This document shows positions 55,875 to 64,000 of a stretch of DNA of 64,000 nt, one piece after another. Under the pieces are notes generated by a model that worked only from the letters and a program-made list of their open reading frames with translations, made no database searches and had not been told where the DNA came from. The stretch is from Lasiosphaeria ovina (taxonomy: Eukaryota; Ascomycota; Sordariomycetes; Sordariales; Lasiosphaeriaceae). The DNA lies in assembly GCA_033439765.1 (NCBI GenBank), contig JAULSN010000003.1, positions 1,178,001 through 1,242,000 of the forward strand, given 5' to 3'. The first letter of the stretch is position 1. Every line of letters starts with the position of its first letter. The position numbers were made by a program, and so were the translations under genes.

Positions 55875-57008
55875 ATGTTACAGCCTCGCTTCGGTCGCCC
55901 GCCGCTGGCCCTCAGAATACCCCTCCTTTTGGCAGCCTTTCTCTTCCGCCTCCCACTAGCAACAGCAGACACCACCGCAGACAGCACAGAAATCAAAGCC
56001 AACAATGGGAATGCCGGCGGCTCCGCCGAAGCCGTCGACACGGTCGGCCTGTGGCTCGGCTTCATCCTGCTAGTCGTCGTGTCGGGCGCCGAAACCGCGG
56101 CCTCGCTCGTGTGGACGCGCTTCCGCGTGACGGCCGACGGCACGCACCCGCCCGAGCTGTCGTGCCGCGTGTGCGGGCGCGAGATATTTGTGCTCGCCAT
56201 CGGCGCGGACGCGGCGGCCGAGATCGCCGAGCACGGGATGCCGGCGGGCTTCTTCAGCGGCACGCACACGTCCATGACCACGTCCCAGTGGGACGTGGTG
56301 ACGAGCAGCCGCAGCACGTCGCACGGGTGCAGCACGTGCGGCGGCGCCGAGTCCCGCCGCACGCAGATCTACCACGGCGCCACCGAGGTCGTCGTCGACA
56401 AGTACGCCAGCGTCATGCTGCTGCCGACGCTGCTGATCCGCCGCTTCAACCCCATGACGAGCCTAGAGGCGCCCTCGGGCCTGCTCGACAGTGTCAAGGC
56501 CCTGCTGGGCCGCAAGGGCGGCAGGAACAGCCTCGGCCGCACGGCCGAGCACGTCGTGCACCTGGCCGTCGGGCTGCTGGACGTCTCGCTCGGCGTCGCC
56601 GGCCTCGCGAGGAACCCCGCGGCCCCCGAGGCGCTGTACGACACGCTCAGTGACCCGGCCGCGCCCATGACGTTCGATAACTACCTGACGCTGTTTCTGC
56701 TGTTCTGGTTGTTGGGCGCTGTGCTGCTGGTCTGCATGATCCCGCTGCGCAGCCAGAGGAGGAGCATCCAGATGTTTGGCTGGCCGTGGATGGTCGCCTT
56801 TGTCGTGGCTAGCCTGGCGAATCTGGTCTTGTTTGGTCTCGGGTGCTGGAAGATTGATGTCGCGAGGCGCGCGGGTGCCGAATGGACGCCCATGTTGACT
56901 TACTGGATCGGCGGCGCGAGCGCTATCGGGTTGCCCATGTGTGGCGTGGAGGTGTTTCATACGTTTGGCGTCGTCGGGTTGATTTTCATGTTGATACACA
57001 CTTTTTAG
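55875..57008 (+). CDS. multispanning membrane protein, uncharacterised
   Basis: The intronless frame encodes 377 residues with a signal-peptide-like N-terminus (IPLLLAAFLFRLPLATA). Membrane segments are visible near 57-75 (VGLWLGFILLVVVSGAETAA), 280-303 (YLTLFLLFWLLGAVLLVCMI), 317-338 (WMVAFVVASLANLVLFGLG) and 348-376. Between the first two lies a ~200-residue soluble part with two CxxC pairs (SCRVCGRE and HGCSTCGG) that could bind a metal. The protein ends at FMLIHTF with essentially no tail. Strong GC bias at third positions and a clean frame support it as a real gene. No family is recognised. Confidence 0.68.
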   Translation: MLQPRFGRPPLALRIPLLLAAFLFRLPLATADTTADSTEIKANNGNAGGSAEAVDTVGLWLGFILLVVVSGAETAASLVWTRFRVTADGTHPPELSCRVCGREIFVLAIGADAAAEIAEHGMPAGFFSGTHTSMTTSQWDVVTSSRSTSHGCSTCGGAESRRTQIYHGATEVVVDKYASVMLLPTLLIRRFNPMTSLEAPSGLLDSVKALLGRKGGRNSLGRTAEHVVHLAVGLLDVSLGVAGLARNPAAPEALYDTLSDPAAPMTFDNYLTLFLLFWLLGAVLLVCMIPLRSQRRSIQMFGWPWMVAFVVASLANLVLFGLGCWKIDVARRAGAEWTPMLTYWIGGASAIGLPMCGVEVFHTFGVVGLIFMLIHTF

Positions 57009-57816
57009 ACTCTTCGAACATGCCGTCATGATGAATCTGAACTCAACTCTCGACATTAGCTTCTTCTCTCTTCTCCAAACATTCAGATCCAACAAACAAG
57101 GATAGATACCAGACCAAATAGACATTTAAGACAGCCCGGGCCGTCGCTCATGAAATGGCCAACAGTAAATCCCAACCGTCGTAAAATTTCATTTTGTTTT
57201 CCCCAGTCGTAATTACCTTACCTACTAAATTCCAAGCCAAGATGTGTACTCTAATCTTTCATGCAGACGTGCGTGGTTTCCTTTTCCCCTTTTGATCTTT
57301 CGTCCAAGTAATTAATCACTACTGTGCCCAGACCTGTCCAATGTAATTAAGAGAGACATCATCTGAGAGAACACGGCGCGCAAACTTCAGATCTACCGTA
57401 CATGCATATAGACTTTCTGTCCGTGGTCAGGCGTTCCAATGTGGTAGTAAAGCGCCAAATATGGCGACAAGGATGTAAAAGAAAAAAAGGAATAGACTTC
57501 AGTGACAAGTCATTTGTGGGTTGCCGGCCAAACTCAAGCTCTCGCCTCTACCCGGTTTTGGCAGGTGATAGGCGAGCATCTTCGGATGTACTAGTTCCTG
57601 CAGCAATCTGCGCATTGCGTATTTGCCTCCGAGAAGCCGAGAAACCGAGACGGCCTGTTGGCCACTCGATCCCTTGTGCTCCTGTCCCCGATGTGGAAGT
57701 TTCATCAGAATATTGGTCCGCCACCACATCATAGGAGCGTTTTTGGGATCGAATCTGGCAGCCGAGAGGATCCTGGATCGGGTGTTCCTCGCGAGCAAGC
57801 GACAAGATACCCAAAT
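57009..57816. other. intergenic between convergent genes
   Basis: 3' ends of the multispanning membrane protein (+) and the bZIP gene (-). AT-rich in its first half. No additional gene seen. Confidence 0.5.
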
Positions 57817-58782
57817 CTAGCTGTCCAAGAACTGGAAGAGCATGGTGTTCTTCACGAGACACTCTTTGGTCCCTTGACACCCTAGCGCTTCCCGGGTTCG
57901 CCTCTCGTCCTGGCCTCGCTGCATGCTCACGATGATGCTGGCAGCGACGCTACAGGACATCTCCATGGGCGAGGTGTTCGCGTTGGGGCTGCTGTCCGAG
58001 GATGCAGACATTCGGTCGTGGTCCGCATTGGCAGACCACGAGGCATATCTGTCCGATGGGGCAGTTCTTGGATCCTCTCGCCCGTCGTTGGACGATTGTG
58101 TGCTCGGCCCGCTCCGCGCCGGCTTTGAAGTCGGCATGCCAGAGAATGGAGGCCTGTCCTGCGTCATCAGGAGCGTGTCGTGCAGCAGGTAAAGGCCGTT
58201 TCTGTGTGAGGTCTCCATGCCCGTGAGAGGGGGAGAAGGTGAGCCGTAGCCGTCGGCATAGCAGTTGATGCTGGCTCTCTCTCGCCTTATGCCCGCCACC
58301 CCATCAGAGCTGTCTCTTGTCCTCTTGGCCTGCGCCTCGACGGGGCTCCCGGGAGGCTGATGCTGGAGTTGGAGTTCGAGCGGGTAGTGGTGGCCGGTCG
58401 GGAGTATTGTTGGCTCGTGGCCCGAGTCTTCGTCGTCGTGGAACGAGTCCAGGTAGCGCTCGACTTCCGAGTTGGAGACGCCAGCCGAGGTGAGCAGCGA
58501 GCGCAGTCGCGAGTTTTGCAGGGCCACGGCTCGGGCTATGCGTTGCATCTCCAGCGTGGCCTCTACGCCGCGACGCTCATACTCTTGGACTCTGGTCTGG
58601 AGGCTCTCGACAAACTCGCGGCGGCGGGCCCTGGACCGCCGTTGGTTTTCGCGCACGCGTGCGGCAGCGGACGTCTTGTCATTGCTCTTCTGTTAAGGGA
58701 GTGCCGACTGTCAGTTTCTTGCCAAACGTAAAATGCACGAGATGGGTGGAGAAGGGAGGTAGGCACGTACATCGTCACTCAT
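57817..58782 (-). CDS. bZIP transcription factor
   Basis: Exons 58782-58771 (only ATG AGT GAC GAT) and 58689-57817 join across an 81-bp intron (GTACGT...CAG) to give 294 residues. The basic region reads AAARVRENQRRSRARRREF, with the N-x(7)-R spacing of bZIP DNA contacts, followed by a leucine-zipper-like helix (LQTRVQEYERRGVEATLEMQ, VALQNSRLRSLL) continuing into GVSNSEVERYL. The rest is disordered and Ser/Pro/His-rich. The ENQRRSRARR basic region is typical of a fungal bZIP group distinct from AP-1/Yap and GCN4 types. It is a nuclear DNA-binding regulator, probably dimeric; target genes are unknown. The C-terminal 40 residues contain two cysteines (LGCQGTKEC) that could be redox sensitive, which is speculative. 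Confidence 0.85.
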
Positions 58783-59502
58783 GGTAGGCGGTGACAACTC
58801 GAAACTCGACTTGCATAAGAGATTTCTCGATTGAGCTGGCGGTGCAGTGGCAACGACAATGACAGCGGCAGCGAGCCGGCGGCATAATTGAGCCGTAGGT
58901 GGGCCTCGACAACAAGAGAAATCTTCAATCGCCTTATCGCGCTAGCATCTGGTTTCCCCTCCACTCCACAGTGGGGTAAAGAAGACGATCCGAATTGGCC
59001 AATCACGGGCCTGCAGTGACAGGTCCCTGAAGTCCCGGCCGGGCGCATTAGTGAGCGCTAGCCAACTTCCAGGCTGTTCTCCGATCTCAACCGGCGGGCG
59101 ACATTCCTTTACCAATTCGAATCTAGTCGCGAACTGTTTAAACTTTGTTCCGGGCAATATAATCTCTTGCTAGTCGTAGCTGCTCTTGTATTTGTCTTTG
59201 TAGCTCGTTCATTCGCTCATTGCTGTATACGAGCATCTGAGAGACATGAACTTAGACTTCACTGCAAACCTTTCTAGAATTTACTCCGTAAAAAGACTCG
59301 TGTGCCAAGCCGGCCGAAGTTTTCCTCGTTTTCCAAAGGGCTTGGGTTATGGATACATCTACAGCCTGTGGACCCTGACTTCGGTTGCCCCACCCGAGCA
59401 TGCGCAAAACTCTGGGAAAATTAAACCCAGCGAGGAGCAGCAATGCGGTTGAGCCGGATGTCATTGATAGGTGGGGTTTGAGCCAATTAATAATAACTGA
59501 TT
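58783..59502. other. intergenic
   Basis: Promoter side of the bZIP gene and upstream flank of the tRNA gene. No other feature is recognised. Confidence 0.5.
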
Positions 59503-59584
59503 GGCGTGGTGGCAGAGTGGTCTAATGCGCAAGACTCGAAATCTTGTTCCTTCGGGAGCGTCTGTTCGAATCAGGCCCACGTCG
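59503..59584 (+). tRNA. tRNA-Ser (anticodon CGA)
   Basis: The 82-base element folds as a class II tRNA. The acceptor stem GGCGTGG pairs with CCACGTC (one G-T). The A box GTGGCAGAGTGG is in the D arm. The anticodon stem CAAGA/TCTTG closes the loop CTCGAAA, giving CGA and reading UCG serine codons. A long variable arm (TTCCTTCGGGAG) and a T arm with loop TTCGAAT follow. There is no intron. A TTTTTA run shortly downstream can terminate RNA polymerase III. Confidence 0.93.
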
Positions 59585-60658
59585 GAAGTTTACTTTTTAA
59601 TTTTCGCTTCCTCCCTCGGTTCTCTTAATCCAGAGACAACACAGTTCCTTTTGCTGCCTCGTCATCAGTCGATGCAATCACTGGATCCAGACCAGGCAGT
59701 CACCTCAGTTGACCCATCCTTCATTGACAGTTCTGTTCATATTCTTAACCAAAAAATGACAAAATACTGTTCCAAGTCTTTGGTGGCAATATTATTCATT
59801 GTCGCCGTGTAGTTAGCCTATGCTCCTGCGATAGTTAGATCCACGATTGCCTTTTTCAGTGAACAGGATTCCTGTGCCGGTCGTTTCTGCGGACCCAAGG
59901 CTGCCGCTTCAACTGCACCTTTGATCTTTTTGTAAGTCTCAGAGTCGTGCAGTCTTAGGATGTTACAGACTTGCCTGACTTCAACACGTTGCACTCGGTC
60001 GTTGAACAACGTAATTACCTAAGTACGAATATGGACATCACGAAGAGTAAAGATTTATTAGTCTTACTCACGAATAGAAGCGATTCATAAGATAAAGGCC
60101 GATGTTTAATATCGGTCGCGATATTATTGTTAATGGGATTTTTCGGTTGGTTGCTGATGACAAGACTGCATAGCCTAACGTGTTGGATTTCAAATAGAGG
60201 TTTTTATTGCTTTTAATGCATAGTGCTGGGATCCTTTTCAACAGTCAACACGCTTACCAGGTAGACAATGAACTGCGCCCTTTCTCTTGAGCCAAAGTTC
60301 AAGTTGTTCAGTCGGAGCTATCCAAGTGCAAACTGCCGAGGCATAAAGGCAGCATTCTGAAATCGAATAATACCCTCCCCGGATTGCCTTTTCTCTTTCA
60401 CTCTTCTTCCTTCACTCTCAATTAGCCAACCGGTCATAGACATGAGGTAACAGTCTAGCAACCAAACACATCAAATAATCACGCCTTGCAGTTAAAATGG
60501 TGGAGTGTAGCAACTCATCTATTACTACCAACATAATTATATGCCTCAAACACACCCTTCAATGCACATCTAAATTCAAATCCCCCCTCTCGCTCTTCTT
60601 CGACATCAGGCCGAACGACATCGATCACTGACCATGCAGGTCCCCGCGACGCTGCAGC
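59585..60658. other. AT-rich intergenic
   Basis: This stretch is AT-richer than its surroundings and contains no supported frame. It lies downstream of the tRNA and of the minus-strand acetyltransferase. tRNA flanks are common insertion sites, but I see no element ends. Confidence 0.45.
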
Positions 60659-61452
60659 CTACAGATCCATGACCATCCACACATTGTTGATCTTCTCGCC
60701 GCCGGGGTAGACCCTAAACCCGACGCGCTCGTAAAAGGGCACGACCTTTGTGTTCTCGCCCGAGATGCCGAGGTGGATGCCCCTGCCGTAGCTGTAGCGG
60801 GGGTTGCCTTCGTCGTCCTTCACGTCCGCAGCCGACCGGCGCACGCTCTGGGCGAAGGCGTCGATCATCTTGCGGCCCCAGCCCTGGCCGCGGAACGGGG
60901 CGAGCAGGTTGATGTGCAGGACGGACCGGTAGGCGGCGTTGAGGGCGCGCTTGTCGGCGTTGCCCCAAACGAGCCAGTCGAAGTTGTAGGCCTCCTGGGC
61001 GAGGGCGGCGACGTTGGGGGCAGGGTTCCCGGTGGCCGGGTCCGCGACGGTCGACGGCTCGCGCGTGGCGAGCTGGCGCGGCACCGGCACGTCGGCGCGG
61101 CCCTGCTCGCTGCCCAGCACCTCGGCGACGTAGCGCGGGTACGCCTCGGCGAACGCGTACACGTCGGGCACCCCGATGACGTAGCCGACCGTCTTGCCCG
61201 CCCCGTCGTCGAGCACGAAGCAGTTCCCGGGGAACAGGTGCGTGAACTGCAGCAGCCAGAGATACGGTGCGGCGCGGATCCCCCCCTCGGACGACTGCAG
61301 GCTCGGAGGCAGCGTGTCCCGGCACTGGCGGTACAGAAAAATGAGTGAGTTGTCAAACTCCCAGGAAGCAAAGTTGGACGAGAAAAGCAGATACTCACAA
61401 TGAACTTGCAGTCCTCGGTATCCTCGGGCTTGAACGGGCGAACGAAGGCCAT
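60659..61452 (-). CDS. GNAT-family N-acetyltransferase
   Basis: Exons 61452-61399 and 61324-60659 join across a 74-bp intron (GTGAGT...CAG) to give 239 residues. The N-terminus VRPFKPEDTEDCKFICRDT and the segment FTHLFPGNCFVLDD then VGYVIGVPD match acetyltransferases related to the C-terminal HAT-like domain of O-GlcNAcase. The acetyl-CoA signature is HINLLAPFRGQGWGRKMIDAF (Q/R-x-x-G-x-G/A type), followed by GIHLGISGENTKVVPFYERVGF, so the cofactor site looks intact. The substrate is unknown. It is a cytosolic protein without a targeting signal. Strong GC bias creates long shadow frames on both strands. Confidence 0.88.
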
Positions 61453-62648
61453 GGCTACTGGGTGACTTGCGGGGTTGAAGCTGACACGAGATTGAATGAT
61501 GTATCGGGGGTTTGGGCGTGCGCTAATGTAAGATTTTTGAGAAAGAAATAAATTCGGAGAAGGATTCTGACCAAAAAGGGGTTGAAGGAAGGAAGAAGCT
61601 GGAGACGAACTCTTAAGTTTTGGGGTTTGGGTGAGAAATGGTGAGAAACGTCAAATCAAGAAGAGCCAACAAGGTTGTTTCAAGCGTCGGCTTCCAGGGT
61701 CACTTTTGGTGGTTTATTTGTCAATGGACCGCCGTGCCCCCTCACGACTTTCTCCGTCGGTGAATCAAGGCTAGCGCTTACAAACGGATGACAAAGCGCC
61801 TTCCTGCTAACTACCAAGATCCCTTCAGTTTACTGCAAGTATGAGTATATGTGTGTAGTGCTTCTAGATGCTGTGCTTGATCGAGGTTGCGATATGTTGT
61901 TGCCTGCGCGGATACACTCCATAAATCCCCTGCCTCCCCTCCCCTGTCCGGTGGGTGACGCTAGGGTCACGGGCTGGGAATCAGCGGCTATGCGGGCCGA
62001 TCACCGCTACCGTGCCATAAGCGTCTAGCCATAAGCGTCCCGCCATGTGCAACGTTCCACGCCCGAGGTCAACTCTCTTAAAATTGAATGGTCTAGCTGG
62101 TCTACAAACGGACCACTCTATCTCCCCGTCTCCCATTCCTCAGCTTCTTTTTGCACCGATTGCCGGTCCCACGCTGTCAAGTCTGCTAGCCGCTTAAGAT
62201 AAAAAAAATGCACACATCGTCCAAAGACCCCAGGTCCGAAGGCGCCGCCGGTATTTTGAACAAAAATAAATCTCTCGACCAACGCGATGCTTTCCCTTAA
62301 CCACTGGCACTCGTGGCGCCCCGCGAAGACGGAACAGAGAGAAGAAAACAACACTAAGTAAATACCAGAAGGAAGATAAATAAAGCTCGACACAAAACCA
62401 TCTCCAACTCTGTACATATAAGAGGTATCTCAATTTCATGGCCTCGTGACGACGACCGCTGAGGTCTCACCTGCTCGCCATCTTTAATACTAGAAGAGCA
62501 AATCCGCAACACGAGAAAGTGGGCTACTCCAAAGGAGCCAAAGTGGAAAAAGAAAGAAGTGGGAATTAGAAACAATAAAATACACTGCATATTATGTCGG
62601 GGCCGGCTGTAATGCTCGTCGTGGGACTGTGAGGTCAACTCATCTATC
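61453..62648. other. intergenic
   Basis: Promoter side of the acetyltransferase gene and 3' side of the long minus-strand gene at the window edge. AT-rich between 62200 and 62600. No gene supported. Confidence 0.5.
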
Positions 62649-64000
62649 TCAGAACATCCCGCCAGGACCCATGCCCTTGTTGACTTTCATGCCTGATGTC
62701 GCAACAGTCCTGCTGGCTGGCGGACCCTTGCTGACAAATTGGGTACTGTTGTTGGGCGCGTTTCCACCGAGAGACCGAGAACTGAGATTGGCCTCCATGT
62801 TGGTTTTGCGTAGGCGCCAGCGATGGTCTGCTTTGTTGCTCTCGTCTTCGTCGCTGATCGAGAAACCGCTTCGGTTCTCGTCAGTGTTGTAATCGAGGCT
62901 CGACTGGCTGCCGTTTGCTTGGCTGGCAAAGGGCAACTTCGGAGCTGCCATATACGTGTCGTCATATCCTGGCCCTGGTCGCGACCCCTCACGTTTCCGA
63001 CGAGGGTTGATTGGTGGCAGAGGCGGTGCTGGGCCAGCCCCTCCGCCGCTGTTGGATCGTGATCGTGATCTAGGTGCGCCGTACTGGCGACCCCCAGTGC
63101 CCGCGTCCGGGCCGGTAGCCGCATGTGGAAGGTTCACAGTAGGGACGCGGCTCGTTGACATGACGAAAGTGGGTTCTGAGATATCCCGCTTGTCGACAAT
63201 CCGCTTCGTCGGGCCTGTGACGCTGCCAGTGGTGGCTCCTAATGCAGGCGACTGGGAAGCCGAGGGGCGTCGAGGTCTTGGTCCTAGAGACGTTGGAGTG
63301 CCGACCGGTGAGCCGTCAGGTCTCATTGTGAAGGGAGATGGGGGTAGACCCATGGGCGAGATGGGCGAGATGGGCGATGGTTGGCCCGAATACGGGTCAA
63401 AGGCTGAACGTCCAGAGTGAACAGCCAAGTTTGCCATTGACTTGGACCCAGAGAGTTGGGGAGAAGGAGCAGGTGACATAGCACCTGCTGCCCCACCACG
63501 ACCTGGGTATCCCTGAGGTGGCATGATGGGGGAGTGTCTAATATCGGTTCCAGGAAGTCCTGGCGTTCGCAGCATTGGTGGACGAGTGTTGATATGGCCT
63601 GGATGATTCTCGTGCGGACCCGTGTTATTTCTCCCCCTCGGTGGCCGCTGTTGCGATGCAGACCGGCCTCCGCTGGTATCCGAGCCACTCCTCTCACGCT
63701 CACTGGACGATGGGGCGGGTGCCGGCGAGTTGGTGTTGCTGCCATAGCTATACTCCTCACTGGGACCGCGCTGCCGATACATAATTGGTGGGGGTTTCCG
63801 TTCTCTGCTCGGTGTCCTTTGCCTTGGTACTCGATCTGCTTTGGGTGGAGACTGGGCGGCTGACGGTTGGTCAATTGACGGATCGCGAGACTGGGTTGTA
63901 TTTGAGGCTTGATGCCGTGCTAGAGTTTCCAGCTCCCTCCGCCTCTGCAACTCTCGCCTTGCCTGTCGAAACGCCCGGAGGCCTGGATGAGCATTGCTGT
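62649..64000 (-). CDS. C-terminal part of long disordered Pro/Ser-rich protein (partial)
   Basis: The minus-strand frame is open to the end of the window and stops at 62649, so 450 residues are visible and the N-terminus is missing. The visible part begins with a charged helix (LRAFRQARRELQRRRELETL) and continues as Pro/Ser/Gly/Arg-rich disordered sequence with several PxxP and SP sites (PISPISPMGLPPSP, PPLPPINPRRKREG). A more conserved end follows: PGYDDTYMAAPKLPFASQ, GFSISDEDESNKADHRWRLR and SRTVATSGMKVNKGMGPGGM. The KRDISEPTFVMSTSRVPTVN stretch also looks conserved. Such tails occur in signalling or polarity scaffolds, but I cannot name the family without the missing N-terminal domains. 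Confidence 0.72.
   Translation of the reverse strand, partial: SNAHPGLRAFRQARRELQRRRELETLARHQASNTTQSRDPSIDQPSAAQSPPKADRVPRQRTPSRERKPPPIMYRQRGPSEEYSYGSNTNSPAPAPSSSERERSGSDTSGGRSASQQRPPRGRNNTGPHENHPGHINTRPPMLRTPGLPGTDIRHSPIMPPQGYPGRGGAAGAMSPAPSPQLSGSKSMANLAVHSGRSAFDPYSGQPSPISPISPMGLPPSPFTMRPDGSPVGTPTSLGPRPRRPSASQSPALGATTGSVTGPTKRIVDKRDISEPTFVMSTSRVPTVNLPHAATGPDAGTGGRQYGAPRSRSRSNSGGGAGPAPPLPPINPRRKREGSRPGPGYDDTYMAAPKLPFASQANGSQSSLDYNTDENRSGFSISDEDESNKADHRWRLRKTNMEANLSSRSLGGNAPNNSTQFVSKGPPASRTVATSGMKVNKGMGPGGMF

Overview
This window is nuclear DNA of a filamentous ascomycete. The evidence is short introns (about 55-230 bp) with GTRNGT donors and CTAAC/CTGAC-type branch sites, a eukaryotic 60S ribosomal protein gene, a U6 snRNA, a nuclear tRNA-Ser, and several protein families typical of Pezizomycotina. 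The types of protein (PXB/DUF3818 protein, VWA-Hint protein, DCGGGRAPPKT-type GPI protein, bZIP with an ENQRRSRARR basic region) suggest Sordariomycetes, perhaps Hypocreales; the species cannot be named from sequence alone. Genes are strongly GC-rich at third codon positions, so large overlapping shadow frames are common. Layout: (1) 0.3-8 kb holds a PXB/DUF3818 protein (-), a secreted multicopper oxidase (+) and a GPI-type secreted protein (+). (2) 8.8-21.2 kb is a + strand run: a coiled-coil protein, an acetyl/ketoacyl-CoA thiolase, a VWA-Hint protein and ribosomal protein eL13. A 33-codon zinc-ribbon microprotein lies on the - strand at 13.9 kb. (3) 21.5-30.5 kb is housekeeping: an armadillo-type SmgGDS-like protein (-), mitoribosomal mL50 (-) divergent from a COX14-like membrane protein (+), and a conserved CxxC-tail nuclear-type protein (-). 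(4) 30.5-38.4 kb contains a sparse 4.2-kb stretch, DAHP synthase (+, shikimate pathway entry), a Cys-rich single-pass membrane protein (-) and the U6 snRNA (+). (5) 38.4-50 kb is accessory-looking: a frameshifted orphan gene, a double F-box-like protein with a perfect N-terminal PCNA-interacting (PIP) motif, an AT-rich palindromic scar, and a gene fusing a ubiquitin-conjugating (E2) domain to an F-box. (6) 50.7-64 kb carries a small secreted hydrophobic protein, a Cys-rich surface protein whose terminal intron looks able to switch membrane anchoring, a multispanning membrane protein, a bZIP factor, a tRNA-Ser(CGA), a GNAT acetyltransferase, and the C-terminal part of a long disordered protein that runs off the window. 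There is no obvious biosynthetic gene cluster and no intact transposon, CRISPR array or prophage. The best candidates for undescribed biology are the E2-F-box fusion and the neighbouring PIP-box/F-box protein (a possible lineage-specific ubiquitin pair), the zinc-ribbon microprotein, and the intron-retention anchor switch. All intron/exon structures were derived by hand from splice motifs and frame continuity; none is confirmed by transcripts.
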